DNA of 49,322 nucleotides from RXIX01 sp003989075. GTDB taxonomy: Bacteria > Pseudomonadota > Gammaproteobacteria > Competibacterales > Competibacteraceae. The DNA lies in NCBI GenBank assembly GCA_029780415.1, contig JAKOYN010000004.1, positions 1 to 49,322 of the forward strand, read 5' to 3'. A program made the translations under genes and the position numbers. Shown here in pieces: positions 1 through 12,022 of this stretch. Position 1 is the first letter of the stretch, and each line of letters opens with the position of its first letter. Below the pieces are notes generated by a model, which saw nothing but the letters and a program-made list of their open reading frames with translations, was not told the origin of the DNA and did no database searches.

Positions 1-167
1 TCTTCAATCCGCTGCGTCAGGCCGAGCAGTTCGATCCGGACGGTGCCTTTGTCCGCCAGTGGCTGCCGGCAGCACACAGTGCTAGCGGGCCCTATCCGCG
101 TCCCGTGATCGATTTCGCCGCCAGCCGCGCCGAAGCACTGGCCGGCTTTGAGCGGATCAAGGGCTGA
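1..167 (+). CDS. phrB: Deoxyribodipyrimidine photolyase, C-terminal end (partial)
   Basis: The window opens inside this gene; only the last 54 codons are present, read from base 3, with stop TGA at 165-167. The visible peptide starts FNPLRQAEQFDPDGAFVRQW and ends in a PYPRPVIDFAASRAEALAGF stretch. This is the usual end of the FAD-binding domain of class I CPD photolyases (FNP...FDPDG..(I/V)R.W.PEL...YP.PIVDH..AR..AL). The family repairs cyclobutane pyrimidine dimers in DNA with light. The name rests on this tail alone; a related cryptochrome or FAD-binding protein cannot be excluded. Confidence 0.82.
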   Translation, partial: FNPLRQAEQFDPDGAFVRQWLPAAHSASGPYPRPVIDFAASRAEALAGFERIKG

Positions 168-236
168 ACCTCGCCGGTGATCGCCGGTCTGTTGCGGTAG
201 CTATTCGTTTTAACCGGGACAGGAGGGCCAGAACCA

Positions 237-983
237 ATGACGCTCCCGAAAATGCACAAATATCTGAACGCCGCCACCTGCGGCATGCTGCTGCTGGCCG
301 ATGCTGCCCTGCCCGCCTGGGCCATGGTCGGTGGTCGCCAGGAAGAAGTGTTCCAGGGCATCGCCCGCAATGAGCGCGGTGAAATCGCCTACACCGAGGA
401 ACACCGCATGATCTATGAAGATGGTCGTCCGCATCGCAACGAAACCCGCTATCGCGATGCCAGCGGTCAGGAAATCGCGGTCCTGACGTCCAACTTCACC
501 CACAATCGCTATATGCCGAGCTATTCCTTCGAGGACCGCCGCTCCGGCCGTCAGGACGGCACCTTTGTCGATGGCAACTGGGTCAAGATCTATGGCCGTG
601 CCGATCAGGACGCGCCGGTGCAGCAGGACATGCTGCGTCTGGAAGATGGCATGGTGACCGGGCAGGGCCTGCACATGTACCTGCGCGATCACCTCGATGA
701 ACTGGCCACCGGCGCGGCGGTGCAGCAGGTGCGCTTCCTGGTGCCGCTGGAAGGACGCGACTTCGTGTTCCGCATCCGCCGGCTGGATACGCCGGGTGAA
801 CCGCACATAGCAGCCTTCAGCATTGAGGCCGACAGCTGGCTGCTGCGCCTGTTTGCGCCCCGGCTGGATGTGCGCTATGACCGGGACACGCGCCGGCTAC
901 TGTCCTATCGCGGCGCTTCGAATCTGCTGGATGCCAATCGCAGCGTGCAGAATGTCACCATCACCTACCGCTACGCCGACTGA
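237..983 (+). CDS. Predicted exported protein of unknown function
   Basis: 248 residues that I do not recognise as a named family. A strong Shine-Dalgarno AGGAGG (221-226) lies 10 bases before the ATG. The N-terminus looks like a signal peptide: a Lys-containing start, a hydrophobic stretch around residues 12-27 (GMLLLADAALPAW), and a likely signal peptidase I site after AWA near residue 29. The mature part is polar, rich in charged residues and aromatics, with no Cys pairs or membrane segments, so a soluble periplasmic beta-rich protein is plausible. It follows the photolyase gene by about 70 bases and could be co-transcribed with it. It converges with lgt. Confidence 0.75.
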   Translation: MTLPKMHKYLNAATCGMLLLADAALPAWAMVGGRQEEVFQGIARNERGEIAYTEEHRMIYEDGRPHRNETRYRDASGQEIAVLTSNFTHNRYMPSYSFEDRRSGRQDGTFVDGNWVKIYGRADQDAPVQQDMLRLEDGMVTGQGLHMYLRDHLDELATGAAVQQVRFLVPLEGRDFVFRIRRLDTPGEPHIAAFSIEADSWLLRLFAPRLDVRYDRDTRRLLSYRGASNLLDANRSVQNVTITYRYAD

Positions 984-1013
984 GGCAACCGCTGCAGGCG
1001 CCCGCAGCCACGT

Positions 1014-1802
1014 TCAGCGTGCCGGGCGCCGATAGGCCAGTGTCAACAGAATCACGCCCACCGCGACCAGCGGCAATGACAGCAGCTGCCCCATGGTCAG
1101 CCAGCCAAACGCCAGATAGCCCAATTGGGGATCCGGCTGCCGCACCAGCTCCACCAGGAAGCGGAACACGCCATAGCCGAGCGCGAACACGCCGGAAACC
1201 GCCATGGTCGGCCGCGGCCTGGCCGAGAACAGCCAGACAATCACAAACAGCGCCACACCCTCCAGCGCCGCTTCATACAACTGCGAGGGATGGCGCGGCA
1301 GGCCATCACCGGTCTGGCGAAATACCATGCCCCAGGGCAGATCGGTGACCCGGCCCCACAATTCGCCGTTGATGAAATTGCCGATGCGCCCAAACAGCAG
1401 CCCCGGTGCAATCAGCGGCGCGACAAAATCCATCGTGCTCCAGAAGCCTTTCTGATACTTGCGGGCAAACAGCAGCATCGCCAGCAGCACGCCGAGAAAA
1501 CCACCGTGGAAGGACATGCCCCCTTCCCAGATGCGAAACAGCAACAGCGGATCATGCAGGACGCCGGCAAAGCCGTAGAACAGGATGTAGCCGACGCGAC
1601 CCCCGAGAATCACCCCGAGCGCGATATAGAACACCAGATCATCCATCTGCTCGGCGGTCCAGCCAGAGCCCGGCTGCCTGACGCGATAGCGGCCCAGCGC
1701 CCAGCCGGCCAAAAAACCCAGCAGATACATCAGACCATACCAGCGCACATGCAGTGGGCCGAGGCTGAATGCAACGGGATCAAAATCAGGATGAATCAGC
1801 AT
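1014..1802 (-). CDS. lgt: Prolipoprotein diacylglyceryl transferase
   Basis: Inner-membrane enzyme that moves diacylglycerol from phosphatidylglycerol to the lipobox Cys of prolipoproteins, the first step of lipoprotein maturation. The family signature GRIGNFINGELWGR lies at about residues 138-151, including the conserved Arg, Asn and Glu. The essential His is in SFHGGFLG near residue 99. At least six hydrophobic segments are visible, and the 262-residue length is normal. I chose the ATG at 1802 because AGGGAG sits five bases upstream; an in-frame GTG six bases earlier is possible. The gene is convergent with the exported-protein gene and is not obviously in an operon. Confidence 0.96.
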   Translation of the reverse strand: MLIHPDFDPVAFSLGPLHVRWYGLMYLLGFLAGWALGRYRVRQPGSGWTAEQMDDLVFYIALGVILGGRVGYILFYGFAGVLHDPLLLFRIWEGGMSFHGGFLGVLLAMLLFARKYQKGFWSTMDFVAPLIAPGLLFGRIGNFINGELWGRVTDLPWGMVFRQTGDGLPRHPSQLYEAALEGVALFVIVWLFSARPRPTMAVSGVFALGYGVFRFLVELVRQPDPQLGYLAFGWLTMGQLLSLPLVAVGVILLTLAYRRPAR

Positions 1803-1923
1803 ACACACTCCCTGCGGGCGACCGGCCCGGCCGCCTGCACCGCAGGTCCGATCCGGTCAGGATCATAAAGAGGGCGCAAAATCGCATAACACGCCACGGC
1901 GGGCAAGTGCGCGCCCTGCGTCC

Positions 1924-4626
1924 TTAAACCACCTCGACCGGCGCCCGCGATACCGCCGCCGCGCGCAGAAACGCTTCCGCCTCGACGGCAGGCAAGGGCC
2001 GGCTGTACAAAAAGCCCTGCACCTGATCGCAGCCCGATTCGCGCAGGAAATCGCGCTGCACCACCGTTTCCACGCCCTCGGCGATCACTGTCAGGTGCAT
2101 GCTATGCCCGAGGGCAATGACCGCACGGGCAATCGCAGCATCGTTCTCATCACCGGGCAGGTCTCGCACAAAGCTGCGATCAATCTTCAGCTTGTCCACC
2201 GGCAGGCGCTTCAGATACGCCAGCGAGGAATAGCCGGTGCCAAAATCATCAATCGCCAGCATCACGCCCAGCGCCTGCAGTGCCTGCAGCCAGTCGATGG
2301 TGCGCTCCACCTGACGCATCACCAGGGTCTCGGTGATCTCCAGCTCCAGACAGGCCGGCGGCAGACCCGTCTCGTTGAGCACGGCACGCACCGTATCGCT
2401 CAGGCCCTCGCGCTGCAGTTGCGGCCCGGCGATATTGACCGCGATCCGCCCAAACGGCAGCCCGGCTTGACGCCAGGCCTGCGCCTGGGCACAGGCCGTG
2501 CGCAGCACCCACTCACCCATCGGCGCAATCAGGCCGGTTTCCTCAGCCAGCGGAATAAAGCGCCCCGGCGGTACCAGGCCCTGCTCGGGATGCTGCCAGC
2601 GCAGCAGCGCCTCCAGGCCGACCACCGCGCCCGTGACCAGATCAAGCTGCGGCTGGTAGTGCAGCAGCAGCTCCTCCTGGGCAAGCGCGCGCCGCAACTG
2701 ACTTTCCATCACCACCCGCTCGAAAGCCTGTGCTGTCATGTCCTGCGCAAAGAACTGGTAACTGCCGCGCCCGGCGGCCTTGGCGCGGTACATGGCGGCA
2801 TCGGCCTGCTTGAGCAGCGCATCAGCGCCACAGCCATCATGGGGGTACAGGCTGATGCCGATACTCGCACCCAGCGACAGCTCGTGCTCCTCGATGCTGA
2901 ACGGCTCGCGCAGCACCCGACCCAGCTTTTCGGCCAGGTGTGCGGCTTCGTCACTGCTGTTAATACCTTCCAGTATCACCACAAATTCATCGCCGCTCAG
3001 TCGCGCGACGGTATCCTGACGCCGCACCGCCCCGACCAGACGCTCGGCCACCCGGCTCAGCAGCGCATCACCGATTAAATGACCCAAACCCTCGTTGATG
3101 TCCTTGAAGCGGTCCAGATCCAGGCACAGCACAGCCACCTGCCGCTCGTTGCGCGCCGCGCGCTGCATGGCGTGTTCCAGCCGATCCCAGAGCAGCAGCC
3201 GGTTGGGCAGACCGGTCAGCGCGTCGTAGTGCGCCATGTAATCAAGCCGCTCCTGGGATTGTTTGCTCTCAGTGATATCGGCGAACACCGCGATGTAATG
3301 GCTGATCTTGCCCGCCCCATCGCGTACTGCGCTGATGGTCAGCCACTCGGGATAATCCTCGCCATTCTTGCGCCGGTTCCACAACTCGCCCTGCCAGTAG
3401 CCGGTACTGTTCAGGCTGTCCCACATTGCGGCATAAAAGGCGTGGCTATGGCGACCGGAGGCAAACAGGCGTGGATTCTGGCCCTGCACTTCGGCTTCGC
3501 TGTAACCGGTGATGGTGGTGAAAGCCGGGTTGACGGTGACGATGCGGTTGTCGGCGTCGCTGATCAGGATGCCTTCGCGAGTACTGGCAAAGACCGTAGC
3601 CGCCTGGCGCAGGCGTTCCTCGATCTGCGTGCGCAGGGTGATGTCCTGTACCGTGCCGATCGAGCGCAACGCTTTGCCTTGAGCGTTGTAAAAGGTTTCG
3701 CAGCGCTCCTGAACCACCTTGATCCGCCCATCGTCCATTTGCAGACGATGGGTGATCTCGTAGGGCCGACGCTGCATGATCGAATTGGCGTAGGCATGCC
3801 GCACCCGCTCGCGATCTTCCGGATAAATCACGTCCAGAAAATCGGCCAATGAGGGCGTGAACTGCTGCGGGTCCTTTTCAAAAATACGAAATACCTCGTC
3901 GGACCAATGCAGCGTGTCGTCTTCCAGATTCAAGTCCCAACTGCCCAGGCCGGCGATGCGCTGTGCTTCATTCAGGCGGGCCTCGCTGATCCGCAACTGT
4001 TCCTCGACCCGCTTATGGGCCGTGATGTCACGACCGAAACCGATGATCGCCACCACCTGGCCCTGTGCGTCGAGCAGCGCCTGATCGGACCAGCTCAGCC
4101 AGCGCCAGCCGTCGCGGGTCAGGGCGCGCTGTTCCAGGGTGCAGGCATATGGCGGCGCGTACAGTGCCTGCATCGCCTCGGTTGTAGCGGCACGGTCCTC
4201 CTCGTGAACCAGCGGCAGGAAGCGCTGACCGAGCAGATCTGCCTCGGTTTTACCAAACAGCGTGCAATAGGCGGAATTCACGAACGTAAACCGCCCCTCG
4301 TTATCCACCTGCACCACCAGCAGGTCATGCGGGCTCTCAATGAGCAGACGATATAGATGCTCGCTCTGGCGCAGGCGATCATGCTCGGCCGCACCTGCTG
4401 CACGTTGTTCCTGCAGCACGCGGTAACGTGCCGCATCCTGCATCCGCGCACGCAAAAACAGACCACCCTGCAGCAGAATCAGCAGCAGCGCTACTAACCC
4501 AAGCACGATAGCCGGAATGCGCGGACCCGTCAGCAGCATCAGGCCAAGCCCGACCCAACCCAGCAGGGTCGCGGCAAACAGACCGTTCACCGAACGCATC
4601 GAGCACAGTGCAGGCAATGCAGGCAT
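1924..4626 (-). CDS. Membrane-anchored PAS-GGDEF-EAL c-di-GMP signalling protein
   Basis: About 900 residues. Two hydrophobic helices near the N-terminus (about 15-35 and 38-58) are followed by three PAS/PAC sensor modules (about 90-210, 215-335, 340-460), a GGDEF domain (about 470-630) and an EAL domain (about 640-890). The GGDEF signature is SGDEF, a variant often active, with an RRQD inhibitory-site motif five residues before it. The EAL domain shows EALLRW and DDFGTGYSSL. Both synthesis and hydrolysis of c-di-GMP are therefore possible. A TTG at 4665 would add 13 residues. I prefer the ATG at 4626 because a weak promoter-like pair (TTGGTT/TACTAT) would start RNA between the two. The sensed signal is unknown. 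Confidence 0.93.
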   Translation of the reverse strand: MPALPALCSMRSVNGLFAATLLGWVGLGLMLLTGPRIPAIVLGLVALLLILLQGGLFLRARMQDAARYRVLQEQRAAGAAEHDRLRQSEHLYRLLIESPHDLLVVQVDNEGRFTFVNSAYCTLFGKTEADLLGQRFLPLVHEEDRAATTEAMQALYAPPYACTLEQRALTRDGWRWLSWSDQALLDAQGQVVAIIGFGRDITAHKRVEEQLRISEARLNEAQRIAGLGSWDLNLEDDTLHWSDEVFRIFEKDPQQFTPSLADFLDVIYPEDRERVRHAYANSIMQRRPYEITHRLQMDDGRIKVVQERCETFYNAQGKALRSIGTVQDITLRTQIEERLRQAATVFASTREGILISDADNRIVTVNPAFTTITGYSEAEVQGQNPRLFASGRHSHAFYAAMWDSLNSTGYWQGELWNRRKNGEDYPEWLTISAVRDGAGKISHYIAVFADITESKQSQERLDYMAHYDALTGLPNRLLLWDRLEHAMQRAARNERQVAVLCLDLDRFKDINEGLGHLIGDALLSRVAERLVGAVRRQDTVARLSGDEFVVILEGINSSDEAAHLAEKLGRVLREPFSIEEHELSLGASIGISLYPHDGCGADALLKQADAAMYRAKAAGRGSYQFFAQDMTAQAFERVVMESQLRRALAQEELLLHYQPQLDLVTGAVVGLEALLRWQHPEQGLVPPGRFIPLAEETGLIAPMGEWVLRTACAQAQAWRQAGLPFGRIAVNIAGPQLQREGLSDTVRAVLNETGLPPACLELEITETLVMRQVERTIDWLQALQALGVMLAIDDFGTGYSSLAYLKRLPVDKLKIDRSFVRDLPGDENDAAIARAVIALGHSMHLTVIAEGVETVVQRDFLRESGCDQVQGFLYSRPLPAVEAEAFLRAAAVSRAPVEVV

Positions 4627-4748
4627 AAGATAGGGTTTCTTAAGAGATGTCAGAATGTTGTGCAATAGTATTTATTGTGATGCCAAACCAAGGCACCGGC
4701 AATTCCTGTTTTTTTCAATATCAGGACGTTCGCTTACCTGATTTTTTC

Positions 4749-4820
4749 CGTCATACCCGCGAAAGCAGGTATCCATTCTTTTCAACAAGCTACTGGATTC
4801 CCGCATACGCGGGAATGACG
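4749..4820. repeat. 72-bp inverted-repeat element (MITE/REP-like)
   Basis: Two 27-base arms (4749-4775 and 4794-4820) form an imperfect inverted repeat around an 18-base AT-rich centre. Each arm is itself palindromic: the right arm contains TTCCCGC...GCGGGAA followed by TGACG, and the left arm starts CGTCATACCCGCG. This is the common proteobacterial CGTCATTCCCGC...GCGGGAATGACG type of intergenic repeat. A shorter relative sits at 40518-40542. The rest of 4666-4988, about 320 bases without a gene, holds only this element and the terminator at 4903-4930. Confidence 0.8.
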
Positions 4821-4902
4821 AAAAGCGAAAGTCCCGAATATAAGAAATGGCTGGCACAGCAGCCAGCCAGCGGCACGCTCCCTGCTTTGCCCGTACTGCC
4901 AT

Positions 4903-4930
4903 AAAAAAAGGGATCGCTCCGGCGATCCCT
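4903..4930 (-). terminator. Rho-independent terminator of the nifJ operon
   Basis: Read leftward, a perfect 9-bp stem (AGGGATCGC with GCGATCCCT, loop of four) is followed by a run of seven U. It lies 59 bases past the stop of the dihydroorotate-dehydrogenase-like gene, so it ends the leftward operon 11376-4989. Confidence 0.9.
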
Positions 4931-4988
4931 GTAAGACCTCCAAGCGACATGAGGTCAATCAGATCGGTGATACCCTCAAGGAACGGGG

Positions 4989-5990
4989 CTAGCGATGCTC
5001 CACCTTATAGCTCTCCAGCGTCTTGATGTAATTAGCTCTTTCAAAGGCAGTCGGATCGGAAACATTCCGCTGGCTCATCGAACCCTTCATCTGCGCTACC
5101 GACTCATAGCGGCGCATCTCCATCCAGGTGCGCAGGCCCTCGCGCAGCGTACCCAGGTAATCGACGCCATGCTTGAGCAGCGCCGAGGTGGTCATCACCG
5201 CATCGGCGCCCGCCATCAGGTACTTGACCACTTCCACCGGGCTATGCACGCCGCGCGTGGCGCCCAGTGAAGCACGCAACCGGCCATGCAGCACCGCGAT
5301 CCACAACAGCGGCAGGCGAATTTCATCGGGCGTACTCAGTTGCAGATTTGGCGCCACTTCCAGCTTGTCCAGATCAAAATCAGGCTGATAGAAGCGATTG
5401 AACAACACCAGGGCATCAGCACCGGCGTCGTCGAGGGCCTTGGCCATCGAACCGATGGCGCTGAAGAACGGGCTGAGCTTGACCGCCACCGGAATACTGA
5501 CCGCAGCCTTGACCGCCTTGACGATCTCGATATAGCGCTGCTCGACTTCGCGGCCACTGGTGGTCAGGTCGGCGGGAATGTAATAGATGTTCAGTTCAAT
5601 GCCGCGGGCGCCGGCTTCCTGCATCAAGCGGGCGTATTCAATCCAGCCGGTATTGGTGATGCCGTTGAGGCTGGCGATGATCGGAATATCGACCGCCTCG
5701 GAAGCCTGCCGCACCAGTTCCAGATAGCGATCCGGGCCGACGGTGTAGTCGTCCACCTCCGGAAAATAGCTGAGCGATTCGGCGAAGCTCTCGGTGCCGG
5801 CGGTCATCAGATATTCCAGTGCCGCGCTCTCGTGCTTGAGCTGCTCCTCGAACAGTGAGAACAGGACTACAGCCGCTGCGCCGGCATCTTCCAGGCGCTT
5901 GATGCTGGCCACGCTCCCCGACAGCGGCGACGCCGATGCCACGATGGGATGCTGCAGTTCCATCCCCATGTAAGTGGTTCGTAAATCCAT
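4989..5990 (-). CDS. Dihydroorotate dehydrogenase-like flavoprotein
   Basis: 333 residues of the FMN-binding TIM-barrel PyrD-like family often found beside nifJ. The start MDLRTTYMGMELQHPIVAS and the segments VAVKLSPFF, ALDDAGADALVLFNRFYQPD and MAGADAVMTTSALL are typical of this branch. It differs from true pyrimidine-pathway PyrD, so I do not give that symbol; the substrate is unknown. The ATG has AGGA nearby. It is the last gene of a three-gene leftward operon (GltD-like, nifJ, this gene), 72 bases after nifJ and just before a strong terminator. A role in moving electrons around the pyruvate:ferredoxin node is inference from this context. Confidence 0.9.
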   Translation of the reverse strand: MDLRTTYMGMELQHPIVASASPLSGSVASIKRLEDAGAAAVVLFSLFEEQLKHESAALEYLMTAGTESFAESLSYFPEVDDYTVGPDRYLELVRQASEAVDIPIIASLNGITNTGWIEYARLMQEAGARGIELNIYYIPADLTTSGREVEQRYIEIVKAVKAAVSIPVAVKLSPFFSAIGSMAKALDDAGADALVLFNRFYQPDFDLDKLEVAPNLQLSTPDEIRLPLLWIAVLHGRLRASLGATRGVHSPVEVVKYLMAGADAVMTTSALLKHGVDYLGTLREGLRTWMEMRRYESVAQMKGSMSQRNVSDPTAFERANYIKTLESYKVEHR

Positions 5991-6062
5991 GGTGATTCCT
6001 TATTTTTAGTGCAGGATACCGGTGGCCGGCGGCTCCGGCGGGTGCGGAGCCGCCACGCGCCT

Positions 6063-9647
<3,585 letters not shown>

Positions 9648-9729
9648 TGCGCTTCTCTCTTGGCCTGCTCCGTGCGGCAGGCAGTGGTTTTTTCTGTACG
9701 GTCGCGGCGGCATGCCACCCGGTTCTAAT

Positions 9730-11376
9730 CTAGGGTTCCGTGCCGGTCGGCGGCTCGGGAATCATGTCGATGGCATGGCAGGGGCACTGTTCGAAGCACA
9801 CCGCGCAGCCGGTGCACAGATCGTAGTTGTAGCGGTAGCGCAAGCCCGGACCGAGCTTGATGATGGCGTCCTCGGGACAGGCGCCGTAGCAGCCGTCGCA
9901 TTCGTAGCAGTTACCGCAGGACAGGCAGCGCTTGGCTTCATAGAGCGCTTCCTGCTGGTTCAGGCCGGCGACCACTTCCTCAAAGCTGCTCTGGCGCTTC
10001 TTCATCTCCAGATGGCCCTGCGGACGCTGGGCGGCATCGGTGTAGTACCAGACATGCAGCTTGTCGAAGGTGGCCAGGGCATGCTTGGCTGTTTTAGCGT
10101 AGCGCTCGCCGCGCAGCCAGGCGTCGATGTGCCGGGCGGCCTTCTTGCCGTGGCCGACGCCAATAGTGACGGTGCGCTCGGAGGGCACCATGTCGCCGCC
10201 GGCAAACAGCCCCGGATAGCCGGTCATCAGCGTGTCATCAACCACCACCACGCCATCATCCTTGAAGGCCAGGCCAGGCACCTGACGCAGGAAACTGGTG
10301 TCCACGTCCTGGCCGAGCGCCATGATCAGCGCGTCGGCCTCCAGAGTCTCGAACTGGCCGGTCGGCTGCGGGCGGCCCTTTTCATCCACCTCCATGATCT
10401 CGACGGTGAAGGTGGTTTCATCGATGTTCTTGATGGTGCGCAGCCAGTGGATCTTGACGCCCTCTTCCAGCGCCTCGGTGGCCTCGAAATCATGCGCCGG
10501 CATGTGCTCGCGGTCGCGGCGATAGATGATCAGCGGTTCATAGCCGAGGCGCTTGGCGACCCGGGCGGCGTCCATCGCGGTATTGCCACCGCCGTAGATC
10601 GCGACCCGCCGACCCAGCTTGGGCGCGTTGCCGGTTTCGACATCCTTGAGGAAGCCGATGGCGTCGAGCATCTTGCCGGCATCGCGCGAGGGAATCTCGG
10701 TGCGCTTGCTGATGTGTGCGCCGACGGCGACGAACAGAGCGTCAAAATGGCCGGCCGCCTTTTCCGCCAGCAGATCATCAACCCGGTGGTTCAGGACGAT
10801 GCGCACGCCCATGTTCTCGATGCGCTTGATCTCGGCGTCGAGCACGTCGCGCGGCAGGCGATAGGAGGGAATGCCAAAATGCATCATGCCGCCGGCCAGT
10901 GGCCCGGCTTCGTGAATTTCGACCGTGTGGCCGAGCCGCGCCAGGTGATAGGCGGCGGACAGGCCGCTCGGGCCGGCACCGACCACCAGCACCCGCTTGC
11001 CGGTAGGCGCGGCGCTGATCTCAAACTGCCAGTTTTCTTCCAGCGCCAGATCGCCCAGGAAGCGCTCCACCGCATGGATACTGACCGAGGAATCCAGCTT
11101 GCCGCGATTGCAGGCATTCTCGCAGGGGTGATAGCACACGCGGCCATGAATGGCGGGCAGCGGATTGTTTTCGGTCAGGCTTTGCCAGGCGTCCTTGAAG
11201 CGGCCAGCCTGGGCATGTGTCAGCCAAGCCTGGATATTCTCGCCAGCCGGACAGGCATTGTTGCAGGTTGGCAGCAGGTCAACGTAGGTCGGCCGCTGGA
11301 TGCGCTGTGGACCGATGTTGCGCTTTTCATGCGTCAGATCCAGCGGGCGCGTCATGTTGATCGGTTTTTCGGTCAT
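9730..11376 (-). CDS. GltD-like FAD/NAD(P) oxidoreductase with ferredoxin domains
   Basis: 548 residues related to the glutamate synthase small subunit. The N-terminal Fe-S adaptor shows CNNACPAGENI and CYHPCENAC. The FAD fold has VVGAGPSGLSAAYHL (about residue 137) and the NAD(P) fold has AIYGGGNTAMDAARVAKRLG. The C-terminus adds two [4Fe-4S] ferredoxin motifs, CGNCYECDGCYGACP and CTGCAVCFEQCP. No GltB large subunit is nearby; the neighbours are nifJ and a PyrD-like gene. The protein therefore probably exchanges electrons between NAD(P)H and ferredoxin at the PFOR node rather than making glutamate (inference). The start at 11376 follows AAAGAGA; an in-frame ATG at 11355 is possible. Confidence 0.92.
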   Translation of the reverse strand: MTEKPINMTRPLDLTHEKRNIGPQRIQRPTYVDLLPTCNNACPAGENIQAWLTHAQAGRFKDAWQSLTENNPLPAIHGRVCYHPCENACNRGKLDSSVSIHAVERFLGDLALEENWQFEISAAPTGKRVLVVGAGPSGLSAAYHLARLGHTVEIHEAGPLAGGMMHFGIPSYRLPRDVLDAEIKRIENMGVRIVLNHRVDDLLAEKAAGHFDALFVAVGAHISKRTEIPSRDAGKMLDAIGFLKDVETGNAPKLGRRVAIYGGGNTAMDAARVAKRLGYEPLIIYRRDREHMPAHDFEATEALEEGVKIHWLRTIKNIDETTFTVEIMEVDEKGRPQPTGQFETLEADALIMALGQDVDTSFLRQVPGLAFKDDGVVVVDDTLMTGYPGLFAGGDMVPSERTVTIGVGHGKKAARHIDAWLRGERYAKTAKHALATFDKLHVWYYTDAAQRPQGHLEMKKRQSSFEEVVAGLNQQEALYEAKRCLSCGNCYECDGCYGACPEDAIIKLGPGLRYRYNYDLCTGCAVCFEQCPCHAIDMIPEPPTGTEP

Positions 11377-11680
11377 CGCATGTCTCTTTAGCAAGCGTCT
11401 GATGGGCACGGGCAACCGGTTGCTCCAGCCAGTGGAGTCATACCGGTACTTGCCGGCAGGGTCGTTATCGTAGTGTCCGGAAAGTATGGGCGAGAGCCTG
11501 GCGTTTTGCAGGATTCGCGACGCGGCAGCCCGGGCGATGGAGGGTGGCGCGCGTGCTTTTCACGCCCAGTCAACAACTAAAGCTAGATCATTTTGTCGGG
11601 AAGTGAATGGCGCAGGAGCAATCGCTTAACTGGAAAGAATAAAGGGTTATTCAGCTTATGCCGAAACCACCGCTTCAGGC
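11377..11680. other. Intergenic region upstream of the redox operon
   Basis: About 300 bases with no convincing gene. It must hold the leftward promoter of the GltD-like/nifJ operon, but I see no clear -35/-10 pair. TTGACT near 11570 (read leftward) has no good partner. The right end leads into the small-RNA promoter at 11681. Confidence 0.5.
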
Positions 11681-11710
11681 TTGACGCAATACAGCAGCAG
11701 CCCCTATACT
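11681..11710 (+). promoter_or_regulatory. Sigma-70-type promoter of sRNA candidate 1
   Basis: TTGACG (11681-11686), an 18-base spacer, then TATACT (11705-11710). Transcription would start around 11716-11718, at the foot of the first hairpin. Confidence 0.75.
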
Positions 11711-11716
11711 GCATTG

Positions 11717-11801
11717 CAACATTCATCGTGAATGTTGTGTCCTCCAATCCTCCTTTGGTGGTTCTTTAGCCGAGACGCGCAAGCCGTTTCGGCTTTTTTT
11801 T
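11717..11801 (+). ncRNA. Candidate small RNA 1 of a tandem sibling pair
   Basis: About 85 bases. It has a perfect 9-bp 5' hairpin (11717-11725 with 11729-11737, loop TCG), then an unpaired pyrimidine-rich stretch, TCCTCCAATCCTCCTTT, followed by GGTGGTT. It ends with a terminator stem (GCCGAGACG 11769-11777 with CGTTTCGGC 11785-11793) and eight T. CCTCC and TCCTCCTTT are complementary to strong Shine-Dalgarno sequences, so base pairing with mRNA start regions is plausible. There is no open reading frame of note. It shares TCCTTTGGTGGTT, the overall architecture and even the GCGCG after the T-run with candidate 2. No Rfam search was possible. Confidence 0.72.
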
Positions 11802-11817
11802 GCGCGACATAAATTTC

Positions 11818-11847
11818 TTGACGCACCGCAACAAATTCTCTTAGCCT
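11818..11847 (+). promoter_or_regulatory. Sigma-70-type promoter of sRNA candidate 2
   Basis: TTGACG (11818-11823), an 18-base spacer, then TAGCCT (11842-11847). The -35 box and spacer length equal those of the first copy; the -10 is weaker. RNA would start around 11851-11854. Confidence 0.55.
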
Positions 11848-11850
11848 ATG

Positions 11851-11933
11851 GACGACATCGTTCAGATGTTGTTCTTCTCCACACCTTCCTTTGGTGGTTG
11901 TTTGCCGGAGCCGCATGTCTCCGGCTTTTTTTT
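11851..11933 (+). ncRNA. Candidate small RNA 2 of a tandem sibling pair
   Basis: About 83 bases, built like candidate 1. It has a 5' hairpin (ACGACATC 11852-11859 with GATGTTGT 11865-11872, one G-U pair), then an unpaired pyrimidine-rich stretch CTTCTCCACACCTTCCTTT followed by GGTGGTT. It ends with a perfect terminator stem GCCGGAG (11904-11910) with CTCCGGC (11919-11925) and eight T. The hairpin and terminator sequences differ from copy 1 but keep the pairing, while TCCTTTGGTGGTT is identical. That pattern suggests conserved structure plus a conserved target-binding segment. The unit lies 90 bases before msrQ and could also act as its leader, though the strong terminator argues for a separate RNA. 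Confidence 0.68.
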
Positions 11934-12022
11934 GCGCGTGCCGTTCCGGGGAACTTTGCGCAGGTGTGCCACCCTATCGCCTGGAACCCTCTTTACCGCC
12001 ATGCCGCCATCGGATCACTGCC

